35,632 nucleotides of DNA from a bacterium (GCA_021787855.1 JAJYLI010000005.1:1-35632), one strand, 5' to 3'; counted from the first letter of the stretch, positions 23,141 to 30,580 are shown. The notes: a model not told the origin generated them from the letters alone. Made by a program: numbers and translations.

Positions 23141-23360
23141 AACGCCCGGCGCGCTTCGTGCGTATACCTGGGTGGGACGTCCAAGTGACGTTCCTGTTCC
23201 GCAAGCAGAACGTTCCTCTTGACGATCTGGCCCGCCGCCCGGTGGGCCACGCGGAAGAAGCCCCGGCACCTGTCCGGGGAAACCAAGTGGGGTCCGGGGC
23301 CTCCCAGGCCGCGGGCCCCACGTCGTCTTTGGGCGGCCGCCCGGCCACGGGGGTGAGCCC
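23141..23360 (+). other. Structured intergenic region, candidate leader or small RNA
   Basis: This 220-bp gap has no convincing gene; a 70-codon ORF is open on the plus strand but shows no family resemblance. Several elements appear in order: a TATACC box (23163-23168); a hairpin ACGTTCCTG / CAGAACGT (23188-23213) in which ACGTTCCT also recurs as a direct repeat at 23210; a hairpin CCCCGG-7-CCGGGG; and a larger GC hairpin that could end a transcript. It has visibly more A/T than the flanking genes. It matches none of the riboswitch families whose core I can recall. Confidence 0.4.
23287..23321 (+). terminator. Hairpin with weak T-tract
   Basis: GTGGGG pairs with CCCCAC and GGCCT with AGGCC around a CCC loop, with an internal mismatch loop. 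TCTTT follows after four bases. It could terminate transcripts of the receiver gene or of the proposed small RNA, just before the CopD-like gene. Confidence 0.5.
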
Positions 23361-23855
23361 GTGGGCGTGATGTACCTGGTGAGCGTGACGCTGCACGTGC
23401 TGGCGGCCCTGTTCTGGCTCGGCGGGATGATCTTCCTCGCCGTGGTAGGTGCCCCCGTCCTGCGGCTGGTTGAGCCCCGCCAGCTCCGGGCCCAGCTGTT
23501 CGACGCGCTCGGCCGGCGGTTCCGCACCAGCGGGTGGATCGCGGTGGGCGTGCTGGTCGTAACCGGCATTCTCAACCTGCACTACCGCGGCTTCCTGTCC
23601 TGGCGGGTCCTGGGCGCGGAGGCCTTCTGGCGCACCCGGTTCGGCACCGCGCTGGCCGTGAAGCTGGTGTGCGTCGCGGTGATGATCGCGCTCGAGGCCG
23701 TCCACGACTTCGTCCTGGGGCCCGCCGCATCGCGGGCCGTGCCGGAGTCGGACGCCGCGCTTCGGGCAGGCCGCCGCGCCGCGCTTCTGGCCAGGGTGAA
23801 CGCCGTGGTCGCGCTCGTGCTCGTTGTCGCCGCTGTGCAGTTGCCGAGAACGTGA
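23361..23855 (+). CDS. CopD-like small integral membrane protein
   Basis: This 164-aa protein has four predicted membrane helices: VSVTLHVLAALFWLGGMIFLAVVGAPVL, then SGWIAVGVLVVTGILNL, ALAVKLVCVAVMIALEAVH and LARVNAVVALVLVVAAVQL. The first helix, with its His and the LFWLGGMIF signature, and the His in the third (EAVHDF) resemble the CopD copper-resistance domain and similar small membrane proteins. Metal transport is plausible but not shown. GTG 23361 is used, but GTG 23367 and ATG 23370 are equally possible. The lipoprotein gene follows after 13 bp. Confidence 0.75.
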   Translation: MGVMYLVSVTLHVLAALFWLGGMIFLAVVGAPVLRLVEPRQLRAQLFDALGRRFRTSGWIAVGVLVVTGILNLHYRGFLSWRVLGAEAFWRTRFGTALAVKLVCVAVMIALEAVHDFVLGPAASRAVPESDAALRAGRRAALLARVNAVVALVLVVAAVQLPRT

Positions 23856-23868
23856 GTATCACGACACA

Positions 23869-24732
23869 ATGCGTACAGTCTCGCGACGGTTGACATATGT
23901 GATGGCGGGCGCCGCGCTCGCTCTGGGCGCTGCGGCGTGCGGCAACCACTCCGCGCAGGCGCCTGCCCCGACGCGGTACGTCTGGCCGGACAGCTTCGCG
24001 TATCGGGTGAGCGAGAGGTGGGAGAGCCGGCGGGCGGATTCGCTGGTCAACTGGCGCGCAATGGCCGCGACGTTGCGCTTCGTGGTGCGCTACGACGGGT
24101 CGTACCTGGTCGGGAACGACAGCGTGGTGAAGACGGGGGGCGGGCCTGGGAGTGGCGCGGCTGGAATACCGGTGAGTGTCGAGGACACGCTGCACTGGTT
24201 CGTGCGGCTGGGGCGGGAGGGGAGGTTCTTCGACATCGAGCGTGGCTGCGATCCGTCGGTCGCGGCGTGCAGTGCGGTGCCGCTCTCGGTCTTCCCGCTG
24301 ATGCTGCGGCGGGTCATTCCCCATCTGCCGGTGTGGTGGCCGCCCCGGGGCGATGCGTGGGCGGACACGGTGGCGTTCGACGACTCCGGCGCGACGGGGG
24401 GGGGCGGGACGCGAGGGTGGCGGCTCACCGTCTATCGGGTGCCGCGCGACACGGTGATCAGCGGCCGCGGCTATTGGGTCCTGACGTTCTACTCGCTCAC
24501 GCGCCGCTGGCGGCGCGGCGAAGGGGACAGCGGGAGCGTGGCCGTGCCGCTGGTCGCCGAGCAGGGCGAGGCGCTGGTGGACCAGTCGCGCTTCCTGCCG
24601 GCGCTGGTGGAATGGTCGGGGAGCGTGGCCGTGCCGCCGGCCGCGCGGGCCGCCGGGGCGCTCGAGACGCGGTACCGCGGCCGGGCGGTGCTGGTGGGAA
24701 GCGGGCTGGACAGCCTCGGCGGGCCTCCGTAG
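23869..24732 (+). CDS. Putative lipoprotein, unknown function
   Basis: This is a 287-aa protein with a type II signal: the basic n-region MRTVSRRLTYVM, a hydrophobic core and lipobox LGAAAC-G, so it is probably anchored by lipidated Cys. The mature part is rich in Trp, Arg and Val and seems mainly beta. Two further Cys residues (RGCDPSVAACS) could pair. No family recognised. ATG 23869 is preferred over the track start because it gives a clean signal sequence. It is probably cotranscribed with the CopD-like gene, 13 bp upstream. A G9 run lies inside the gene near 24400. It converges with the MFS gene of the fluoride operon. Confidence 0.7.
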   Translation: MRTVSRRLTYVMAGAALALGAAACGNHSAQAPAPTRYVWPDSFAYRVSERWESRRADSLVNWRAMAATLRFVVRYDGSYLVGNDSVVKTGGGPGSGAAGIPVSVEDTLHWFVRLGREGRFFDIERGCDPSVAACSAVPLSVFPLMLRRVIPHLPVWWPPRGDAWADTVAFDDSGATGGGGTRGWRLTVYRVPRDTVISGRGYWVLTFYSLTRRWRRGEGDSGSVAVPLVAEQGEALVDQSRFLPALVEWSGSVAVPPAARAAGALETRYRGRAVLVGSGLDSLGGPP

Positions 24733-24735
24733 CGC

Positions 24736-24779
24736 GCCGCCGGCGGCTCACCAGTACGGGAGTGGCCGCCGCCGGCGGC
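24736..24779. terminator. Paired GCCGCCGGCGGC repeats between convergent genes
   Basis: The self-complementary 12-mer GCCGCCGGCGGC occurs at 24736-24747 and again at 24768-24779, separated by 20 nt. This allows one large hairpin or two small ones. It fills the gap between the stops of the lipoprotein and MFS genes, where a bidirectional terminator is expected. No T-tract is present. Confidence 0.45.
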
Positions 24780-25969
24780 TACGCGGCGTGCCGCGCGGCG
24801 GTACTGCGGCGCACCAGGATCAGCACGGGCAGCGCGGCCACCTGGGCGATTACCGAGAACGCCACGAGCGCGCCCAGGGAGCGATCGTACAGCACGCCCA
24901 TCAGCGCGCTCCCGGCGAACCACGCCACGCCGTAGCCGGTGTCGAACAGCCCGTAGGCCGACGCCCGGCGCTCCGGCGGCGCCATCCCCGCGACCACCGC
25001 GCGGAGGGCCGAGTCCTGCACGCCCATTCCGAAGCCCCACACCGCCATGCCGACCGCGGCCAGGGCGGCGCCGCCCAGGAACACCAGTGGCGCGAAGGCC
25101 GCCGTGATCAGCGTGGCCACCATCAGGGCGACCAGCCCCGCGCGGTCCAGCCACCGGCCGATGAGCAGCGCCGATGGCGCGGACACGCCCATGGCCAGCG
25201 CGTAGAGCGCGGGAATCCACGGCGCGGGGACGACGGCGCTCTTCGCCAGGTGGTAGGCGATCAGGGAGAAGTCGGAGTAGCCGGCGGCCACCAGCGCCGC
25301 GGCGGCCAGGTACAGCCAGAACGAGCGCGTCTGTGTCTGCCGCCGCAGGGCGGGAACCGCGACCTCGAGCTCGGCGGGGCGCGGGTACTGCCGCCGCGCC
25401 ACCAGCAGCAGGACGATCGTGCAGATGGCGGGCGCCAGCAGGATGGCGAAGCCGGTGCGATAGCTGCCGTGCGCCGCGAGCACGGCCACCAGGATCAGCG
25501 GGCCGAGCAGCGCTCCGGTCTGGTCCAGCGCCTCGTGCAGGCCGAACGCCCACCCGGCGCCCATCTGCTGGCCGGCGTGGGAGAGCATGGCGTCGCGGGC
25601 CGGCTTGCGCACCGCCTTGCCCGTCCGCTCGAGCATCATGAGGGCGACCGCGGCCTGCCAGCTCCCCGCCAGCGCCAGCGCGGGCACCGCCAGGATGTTC
25701 ACCAGGTAGCCGGCGATGGCCATCTCCCAGTAGCGGTGGCTGCGGTCCGTGAACCAGCCCGACACCAGCCGCAGCCCGTAGCCCAGCAGCTCGCCCAGCC
25801 CCGCGAATATCCCGACCACGGCGCCGCTGGCGCCGAGCAGGGCGAGGAACGGCCCCGTGCTGCTCCGCGCGCCCTCGTAGGTCATGTCCGAGAACAGGCT
25901 CACGGCCCCGAGGAGCACGACGAACCGGAGCGCGGAGGATCGGGTGATGCCGCGGCGCGTGTTCGTCAC
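24779..25969 (-). CDS. MFS transporter in the fluoride-riboswitch operon
   Basis: This is a ~396-aa, 12-helix inner-membrane permease. Motifs include LGAVSLFSDMTYEGARSSTGPFL in helix 1, LRLVSGWFTDRSHRYWE (loop 2-3) and RKPARDAMLSHA in the central loop, with a second-half WLDRAGLVALM. The AVSLFSDMxYEG start is shared with a little-studied MFS branch of unknown substrate. The start is set at GTG 25969: it overlaps the DUF190 stop by 4 bp (GTGA) and has GGAGGGGG directly upstream; the track start 6 codons earlier lies within DUF190. Its place as third gene behind a fluoride riboswitch suggests it exports something linked to fluoride stress. Confidence 0.88.
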   Translation of the reverse strand: MTNTRRGITRSSALRFVVLLGAVSLFSDMTYEGARSSTGPFLALLGASGAVVGIFAGLGELLGYGLRLVSGWFTDRSHRYWEMAIAGYLVNILAVPALALAGSWQAAVALMMLERTGKAVRKPARDAMLSHAGQQMGAGWAFGLHEALDQTGALLGPLILVAVLAAHGSYRTGFAILLAPAICTIVLLLVARRQYPRPAELEVAVPALRRQTQTRSFWLYLAAAALVAAGYSDFSLIAYHLAKSAVVPAPWIPALYALAMGVSAPSALLIGRWLDRAGLVALMVATLITAAFAPLVFLGGAALAAVGMAVWGFGMGVQDSALRAVVAGMAPPERRASAYGLFDTGYGVAWFAGSALMGVLYDRSLGALVAFSVIAQVAALPVLILVRRSTAARHAA

Positions 25970-26397
25970 GCCCCCTCCTCGTCCCACAGGCCGGTCAGGT
26001 CCATCTGCCAGCTCGCGGTGCGGCGCTCCGGCGGCAGGTTGGCGCGATACATGATCACCTTGGCGCGCTCCAGGGTGATCAGTCCCCCCTCGATCATCCG
26101 GTCAATCTCCGGCAGGATGGCCGCGATGCGCTCTTCGGTCTCGACGCACTCGATCACGATCGGCAGGTCGAGCGAGAGCACTTCGATGCGGTCGGTTCTG
26201 AGGTGGGCCGTCGCGCCGAAGCCCATCACGGCGCGCAGGACCGTGGCGCCGGCGTAGTGCCGGGCGCGGAGCAGCTCGACGATGGCCTCGTACAGGGGTT
26301 TCCCCCGGTGCTTGTCCCGCTCCCCGATGTGGATGCGCATCAGCACGCGCTCGCCCTTGAAGCCGTGCATCGGCCGGTCGGGGGAACCGTGGGTCAT
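25966..26397 (-). CDS. DUF190 family protein (PII-like fold)
   Basis: This 143-aa cytosolic protein belongs to DUF190, which adopts a PII-like trimeric ferredoxin fold and is often found next to FluC. Typical segments are RVLMRIHIGERDKHRGKPLYEAIVELLR, GATVLRAVMGFGA and LPIVIECVETEERIAAILPEIDRMI. It may bind a ligand and regulate the channel, but the function is not established. The ATG overlaps the FluC stop (ATGA) and the gene ends in a GTGA overlap with the MFS gene, so all three are coupled. Confidence 0.93.
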   Translation of the reverse strand: MTHGSPDRPMHGFKGERVLMRIHIGERDKHRGKPLYEAIVELLRARHYAGATVLRAVMGFGATAHLRTDRIEVLSLDLPIVIECVETEERIAAILPEIDRMIEGGLITLERAKVIMYRANLPPERRTASWQMDLTGLWDEEGA

Positions 26398-26795
26398 GGC
26401 TGGAGCCTCCGCCTGAGGTCGAGGACCTGGCGCGCCACGCCGAAGCCGAGGAAGGTGCCGCCCAGCGCCAGCAGGACGCTGAGCGCGACGTACCACGCGG
26501 CACGGTGGTAGTCGCCGTCCTCGATCAGCGTCGCGGTTTCGTAGCTGAAGGTGGAGAAGGTGGTGTACCCGCCGCACACGCCCGCCGTGAGCAGCGCGCG
26601 CACCTCGGCGCTGATGGCCGGGGTGGCCAGCGAGTAGCGCAGCAGCAGGCCGAGCAGGAACGACCCGGAGAGGTTGATGGCCAGGGTACCGATCGGGAAG
26701 GCGGACGCGAGGTGGCGCTGGAGCAGCACGCCGACTCCGTACCGCGCCGCGCCGCCGACCGCGCTGCCGAGGGCGACCCACAGGACGATGGGCAT
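26394..26795 (-). CDS. crcB: Fluoride ion channel FluC (CrcB)
   Basis: This 133-aa four-helix membrane protein forms dual-topology dimers that let F- leave the cell. Conserved signatures are all present: GGAARYGVG in helix 1, GTLAINLSGSFLLGLL in helix 2 (the pore Asn), and GVCGGYTTFSTFSYE in helix 3 (phenylalanine box and the central Na+ site). ATG 26795 is chosen over the track's GTG 26813, because GTG 26813 lies inside the riboswitch terminator hairpin and the protein naturally begins MPIVLWVALGSAVGG. The GGGAG of the hairpin 3' arm sits ~11 nt before this ATG and may serve as Shine-Dalgarno, so folding could also affect translation. Confidence 0.96.
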   Translation of the reverse strand: MPIVLWVALGSAVGGAARYGVGVLLQRHLASAFPIGTLAINLSGSFLLGLLLRYSLATPAISAEVRALLTAGVCGGYTTFSTFSYETATLIEDGDYHRAAWYVALSVLLALGGTFLGFGVARQVLDLRRRLQP

Positions 26796-26804
26796 ATAAC
26801 GAAA

Positions 26805-26836
26805 GACTCCCACTGACCGCCGGTCAGGTAGGAGTC
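26805..26836 (-). terminator. Riboswitch expression-platform terminator
   Basis: GACTCC (the last aptamer strand, 26836-26831) can pair with GGAGTC (26810-26805), with an inner stem CTGACC/GGTCAG, followed by TTTCGTT. The strand cannot be in both the aptamer and the terminator, so ligand binding should prevent termination. This is a transcriptional ON switch by structure. The short T-tract leaves room for translational control as well. Confidence 0.8.
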
Positions 26837-26885
26837 ATCAGCGATGCACCGCGGTTCAGGGTGAACTCCATCACCCCGCGGCAGG
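26823..26885 (-). promoter_or_regulatory. Fluoride riboswitch (crcB motif)
   Basis: Reading the minus strand, the core has GGGGTGATGGAG, a stem closed by TCACCC, AACCGC, a GCG/CGC stem and the hallmark GCTGATGACTCCTACC. GGAGT near the 5' side pairs with ACTCC at the 3' side, as in known crcB RNAs. The aptamer lies ~30 nt upstream of FluC. Fluoride binding stabilises the pseudoknot and turns the operon on. Here the final ACTCC strand is shared with a downstream terminator, which explains the switch mechanism. Confidence 0.93.
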
Positions 26886-26918
26886 GCCGCGTCGGATAAC
26901 CGCCTGGAATGTAACCCC

Positions 26919-26936
26919 CCGGGGCAAGCCCCCCGG
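26919..26936 (-). terminator. GC hairpin after the WYL-like ORF (weak)
   Basis: CCGGGG and CCCCGG arms flank a 6-nt loop directly after the stop at 26940, before the riboswitch. There is no U-tract, only GGTTACATT downstream. It may insulate the fluoride operon from the upstream gene. Confidence 0.35.
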
Positions 26937-26939
26937 CCG

Positions 26940-27209
26940 TCAGTATGCCCGCACGTCCCGGATCTGGTCCAGGCGGACCTTCATCCGCTTGCCGCTGTCC
27001 CGCCGGCGGGCCTCGAGGTACGGCGTCCCGTCCTCCCGGTACCAGGTGCGGGGCAGCACCTCGACCGGGCCCTGGTCCAGGACCAGCCGGACCACGCCCT
27101 TGAGGATCATCGCGGCCTCGAGCTTGTGGTGCAGGTGCGGCGCCAGGAGCGCCCCGGGCGGCGGCGCGGGCCTGGACGCGCTGAAATGAGGCGCGGCATC
27201 GGAATCCAT
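26940..27209 (-). CDS. Small protein with a WYL-like C-terminal stretch
   Basis: This is an 89-aa protein beginning MDSDAAPHFSASRP (the track start at 27248 adds 13 residues). The N-terminal part is Pro/Ala-rich. Residues ~45-89 (VVRLVLDQGPVEVLPRTWYRED to RMKVRLDQIRDVRAY) have the strand pattern and RTWYxxxGxxYL/xLDxI features of WYL-type or similar small SH3-like beta domains. No DNA-binding helix is present. It could be a ligand-binding leftover or an unrelated small regulator. It diverges from nadE and ends just upstream of the fluoride riboswitch. Confidence 0.55.
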   Translation of the reverse strand: MDSDAAPHFSASRPAPPPGALLAPHLHHKLEAAMILKGVVRLVLDQGPVEVLPRTWYREDGTPYLEARRRDSGKRMKVRLDQIRDVRAY

Positions 27210-27338
27210 GAGGCGGCAGACTCCTTGGCGCGAGCGAATGAGGTGCAATGCGGGAACGATATTTAACAGATACGCGCCACCCGTCGGTGAGGTTGGTCAC
27301 CGTGCCGGTGAGCGCCTCGCGCACCGCCGCCGCCACAC

Positions 27339-27344
27339 TATACT
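27339..27344 (+). promoter_or_regulatory. Putative -10 box of nadE
   Basis: TATACT lies 8 nt before ATG 27353, with no Shine-Dalgarno between. The -35 region is not consensus. Transcription would start at or 1-2 nt before the initiation codon. It lies in the divergent gap between nadE and the WYL-like ORF. Confidence 0.5.
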
Positions 27345-27352
27345 TCCCCACG

Positions 27353-29140
27353 ATGCCGCGCCTCGCCGTCGCCCAGTTCCGCCCCGCCAAGGGGGACTAC
27401 GCGGGGAACATCCGCCGCGTGGGGACGCTGTTCGCGCAGGTGGCCGAGTGGCCGGAGCCGCCGGACGTGCTGCTGCTGCCGGAGGCCGCGGCGACCGGCT
27501 ATCTGGTCGAGGGCGGCGCGCGGGACCTCGCGGTCACGGCCGGCACGCTGCTGGACGACCTCGCCGCTCAGCACCGGCTCGCCGGCGCGAAGCCGTTCGA
27601 CATCGTCCTCGGTTTCTACGAGCGCTGGCGCGGCCGGCTGTACAACTCCGCCCTGTACGCCGAGCTGGGCGCGGCGCCGCGGGTCGTCCACGTGCACCGC
27701 AAGGTGTTCCTGCCCACCTACGGCATGTTCGACGAGGAGCGGTTCGTCAAGGCCGGGCACGAGGTGGGGGTGTTCGACACGCGCTGGGGCAAGGCCGCGA
27801 TCCTGATCTGCGAGGACGCCTGGCACTCGCTCACGGGCACCGTGGCCGCCTTGAGGGGAGCCCAGGTGATCTTCATCCCCTCGGCCTCGCCGGCGCGCGG
27901 CCTGACCCCCTCGGACGGCGCGGCATCGCGGCCCGCCAACCTCGTGCGCTGGGACCGGATCGCCCGCGAGGTCGCGGCGGAGCACGGGGTCTGGGTGGCG
28001 GTCGCGCAGCTCGTGGGGTTCGAGGGGGGCAAGGGCTTCGCCGGCGGCTCCACCGTGGTCTCGCCGCGCGGCGAAGTGGTGGCCTGCGCGCCGCTGTGGG
28101 ACGAGGCGCTGGTGGAGGCCACCGCGGACCTGGGCGAGATCACGCGGGCGCGGGCCGACCTGCCGCTGCTGGCGGACCTGGAGACGCAGCTGCCGCATCT
28201 GCTGCGGTCGCTGGAGCGTCCGGCGGGCACCGGCGCGTCGTTCGAGCCCGGCTCCGCCGGGCCCCGGGCGGCCGCGCCGCCGGAGGCCCCGGCGAGCCTG
28301 GTCCGCGCCACCGCTCCGTCCCGCGATCCGCTGGCCATGGACTGCGCCCTGGCGGAGCGGTGGCTGGTGGAGTTCCTGCGCGAGGAGCTGACCACGCGGC
28401 GGGGGTTCACGCGCGTCGTCGTCGGCCTCTCGGGTGGCGTGGACAGCGCGGTCGCGGCCTATCTGGCGGCGCGGGCGCTGGGGCCCGGGAACGTCACCGC
28501 CTTCATGCTGCCCTACCGCACGTCGAGCCCCGAGAGCGTCGCGCACGCGAAGCTCGTGGTGGAGGCGCTCGGGATCCACAGCCGCGTCATTGACATCACG
28601 CCGGCCGTGGACGGCTACGTCGCGACCGCGGAGCCGGACGCGGACGAGCGCCGCCGCGGCAACGTCATGGCGCGGGTCCGGATGATCGTGCTGTTCGACC
28701 AGGCCTCCAAGCTGGGCGCCCTGCCCATCGGCACCGGCAACAAGACCGAGCGGCTGTTCGGCTACTTCACCTGGCACGCCGACGACTCGCCGCCCATCAA
28801 CCCGCTCGGCGACCTGTTCAAGACCCAGGTGTGGGCGCTGGCCCGCCACCTGGGCGTGCCGCGCGCGATCGTCGAGAAGCCCGCCACCGCGGACCTCGCC
28901 CGCGGGCAGACCGACGAGGGCGACCTGGGCATCTCCTACCTCAAGGCGGACCGGATCCTGTTCGCGCTGTTGCGGGGCCTGAAGCCGGAGGAGATCGTCG
29001 CCACCGGGTTCACCGCGGCGGAGGTGGAGCTGGTGGCCGGCCGGCTGGCCTCGACCCACTGGAAGCGCCGCCTGCCGACCGTGGCGATGCTGAGCCCCAC
29101 GGCGATCGGCGAGTCCTACCTCCGGCCGGTGGACTTCTGA
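27353..29140 (+). CDS. nadE: Glutamine-dependent NAD+ synthetase
   Basis: This is a 595-aa two-domain enzyme that makes NAD+ from deamido-NAD+, ATP and glutamine. The N-terminal glutaminase (nitrilase fold) has the catalytic triad Glu44 (LLPEAAATGY), Lys116 (HRKVFLPTYG) and Cys152 (LICEDAW). A ~50-residue Pro/Ala linker leads to the synthetase domain, with the P-loop VVGLSGGVDSAVA, GTGNKTERLFGYFTWHAD and KPATADLARGQTDE. Both activities should be intact; ammonia is channelled between sites. The start was moved to ATG 27353 (MPRLAVAQFRP), where the nitrilase fold begins; the track start adds 35 unlike residues containing the promoter. It is first of a run of five plus-strand genes with short gaps. 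Confidence 0.97.
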   Translation: MPRLAVAQFRPAKGDYAGNIRRVGTLFAQVAEWPEPPDVLLLPEAAATGYLVEGGARDLAVTAGTLLDDLAAQHRLAGAKPFDIVLGFYERWRGRLYNSALYAELGAAPRVVHVHRKVFLPTYGMFDEERFVKAGHEVGVFDTRWGKAAILICEDAWHSLTGTVAALRGAQVIFIPSASPARGLTPSDGAASRPANLVRWDRIAREVAAEHGVWVAVAQLVGFEGGKGFAGGSTVVSPRGEVVACAPLWDEALVEATADLGEITRARADLPLLADLETQLPHLLRSLERPAGTGASFEPGSAGPRAAAPPEAPASLVRATAPSRDPLAMDCALAERWLVEFLREELTTRRGFTRVVVGLSGGVDSAVAAYLAARALGPGNVTAFMLPYRTSSPESVAHAKLVVEALGIHSRVIDITPAVDGYVATAEPDADERRRGNVMARVRMIVLFDQASKLGALPIGTGNKTERLFGYFTWHADDSPPINPLGDLFKTQVWALARHLGVPRAIVEKPATADLARGQTDEGDLGISYLKADRILFALLRGLKPEEIVATGFTAAEVELVAGRLASTHWKRRLPTVAMLSPTAIGESYLRPVDF

Positions 29141-29143
29141 GCG

Positions 29144-29626
29144 ATGGAGCCCCGCCCGCCCCGCCTGTCGCGCACCACCATCTCCGAGGTGATGATGCCG
29201 CACATGGCCAACCAGCTCGGCAACGTGCACGGCGGCGTGATCCTGGGGATGCTGGACCGCGTGGGCGCGGTGAGCGCCATCCGCCACGCCCAGCGCATCT
29301 GCGTGACCGCGTCGGTGGACCGGGTGGACTTCCGCGAGCCGATCCACCTGGGCGAGCTGGTGACGATGTACGCCAGCGTCAACTACGCGCACCGCACCTC
29401 GATCGAGGTGGGGGTCCGCGTCGAGGCGGAGGATCTCCTCACCGGCGTGAAGCGGCACACCAACTCCTGCTACCTCACCTTCGTGGCGCTGGACGAGCGC
29501 GGGCGGCCCGCGCCGGTGCCGCCGGTCGTGCCGGAGACCGCGGAGGAGCGGCGCCGCTACCAGGCGGCCGAGGCGCGCCGGGCCCAGCGGATGGCGGGGC
29601 TGCCGCGGCCCAGGGAGAGCCCGTGA
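29144..29626 (+). CDS. Acyl-CoA thioesterase, hotdog fold (YciA/BFIT type)
   Basis: This is a 160-aa hotdog-fold hydrolase that splits acyl-CoA to free acid and CoA. The signature MANQLGNVHGGVILGMLDRVGAVSA contains the Asn-x-x-Gly and His-Gly-Gly helix with the catalytic Asp/Asn region, and VDRVDFREPIHLGELVTMYASVNYAHRTSIEVGVRV is the usual following strand pair. The tail is Arg/Pro-rich. It begins 3 nt after the nadE stop, so is cotranscribed. Its stop overlaps the GTG of the patatin gene. Confidence 0.94.
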   Translation: MEPRPPRLSRTTISEVMMPHMANQLGNVHGGVILGMLDRVGAVSAIRHAQRICVTASVDRVDFREPIHLGELVTMYASVNYAHRTSIEVGVRVEAEDLLTGVKRHTNSCYLTFVALDERGRPAPVPPVVPETAEERRRYQAAEARRAQRMAGLPRPRESP

Positions 29627-30579
29627 CCATCCAGCCGCAGCGGGTGGTGCTGGTGCTCTCGGGCGGCGGCATGAAGGCCATGGCGCAGGTCGGCGTGCTG
29701 CGGGCGCTGGAGGAAGTGGACCTGCGCCCCGCGGAGATCGTGGCGACCTCCGCGGGCGCGCTGATGGGCGCGCTGATCGCCGCCGGCCAGAGCTACACGC
29801 AAATCGTGCCGCGGCTCCTGGGGCTCGGGCACCGCGAGCTGCGGGCGCTGATCCGCCTGTCGGTGCTGGTGCACGGCCTGGGATCGCGCAGCGTGATGAA
29901 GCCCGAGCCGGTGCGGGACCTCCTGGCCGCGCTGCTGCCGGTGCACGAGTTCGACGAGCTGCGCCTGCCGTTGCGGGTCACGGCGGTGGACGCCGACACC
30001 GGCGCCCTGGTGGTCTTCGGGGCCGGCGGGCGCTCGGACTGCTCGCTGGTGGACGCGGTCCTCGCCTCGATGGCGCTGCCGGTCTATCTGCCCCCGATCC
30101 TGATCGGCGGCCACCGCTACGTGGACGGGGGCCTGCTGCAGGTGCTGCCGCTCGACGTGGCGGCCGCCGTGCCGGCGGACCTCGTGGTGGCGGTGGACGT
30201 GGGCCCCGTGGCGGCCTCGCCGCCCGCCGGCCACCGGGGGCCGCCCCTGCTGGCGGCGCACGACCGCGCGCTGGCCATCATGATGGCGGCGCAGCGGCGG
30301 GGCGCGGTGGAGGCGTGGGCGGCCGCGCCGGACCGCGCGCCGCTGATCCTGGTGGAGCCGCAGCTCGATCCCCACGGCACCTTCGCGTTCGATCGCGCGG
30401 ACGAGTTCATCGGCGCCGGCTACCGGGCGGCCCACGCCGCCCTGGCGGCGCACGCCGGCGCGTGGCCCGAGGCGCCGGCCGGCGGGGCCGGGGAGCGCCC
30501 CGGCGAGACGGACTCGCCGCCCGGCCGGCGGGCCGGCGGCCCGCGGGCCCTCGGGGGCGGAGGAGGGGGGGGCCGCTGA
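29623..30579 (+). CDS. Patatin-like phospholipase
   Basis: This is a 318-aa Ser-Asp dyad lipid hydrolase, hidden in the track behind an out-of-frame start. The oxyanion loop is LVLSGGGMKAMAQVGVL, the nucleophile is Ser43 in VATSAGALMG, and the dyad Asp is Asp168 in YVDGGLLQVLP. Two usually invariant glycines are alanine here: GGGxKG reads GGGMKA and GxSxG reads ATSAG. The C-terminal ~45 residues are Gly/Pro/Arg-rich and end in seven glycines and Arg. The GTG start overlaps the thioesterase stop by 4 bp (GTGA) and follows AGGGAG. A link with the thioesterase in acyl-chain turnover is possible. Confidence 0.9.
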   Translation: MTIQPQRVVLVLSGGGMKAMAQVGVLRALEEVDLRPAEIVATSAGALMGALIAAGQSYTQIVPRLLGLGHRELRALIRLSVLVHGLGSRSVMKPEPVRDLLAALLPVHEFDELRLPLRVTAVDADTGALVVFGAGGRSDCSLVDAVLASMALPVYLPPILIGGHRYVDGGLLQVLPLDVAAAVPADLVVAVDVGPVAASPPAGHRGPPLLAAHDRALAIMMAAQRRGAVEAWAAAPDRAPLILVEPQLDPHGTFAFDRADEFIGAGYRAAHAALAAHAGAWPEAPAGGAGERPGETDSPPGRRAGGPRALGGGGGGGR

Positions 30580-30580
30580 C

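Noticed and set aside
23158-23370. A 70-codon plus-strand ORF in the receiver/CopD gap
   Set aside because: There is no good start context or family resemblance, and the region has several hairpins. It is treated as non-coding.
27338-29458. A 706-aa minus-strand ORF
   Set aside because: It is antisense to nadE and the thioesterase; its composition is that of a shadow.
29623-30579. Extended 582-aa form of the patatin from 28831 in the ORF track
   Set aside because: The first ~264 residues are an out-of-frame reading of nadE and the thioesterase; the coupled GTG at 29623 with AGGGAG upstream is the sensible start.
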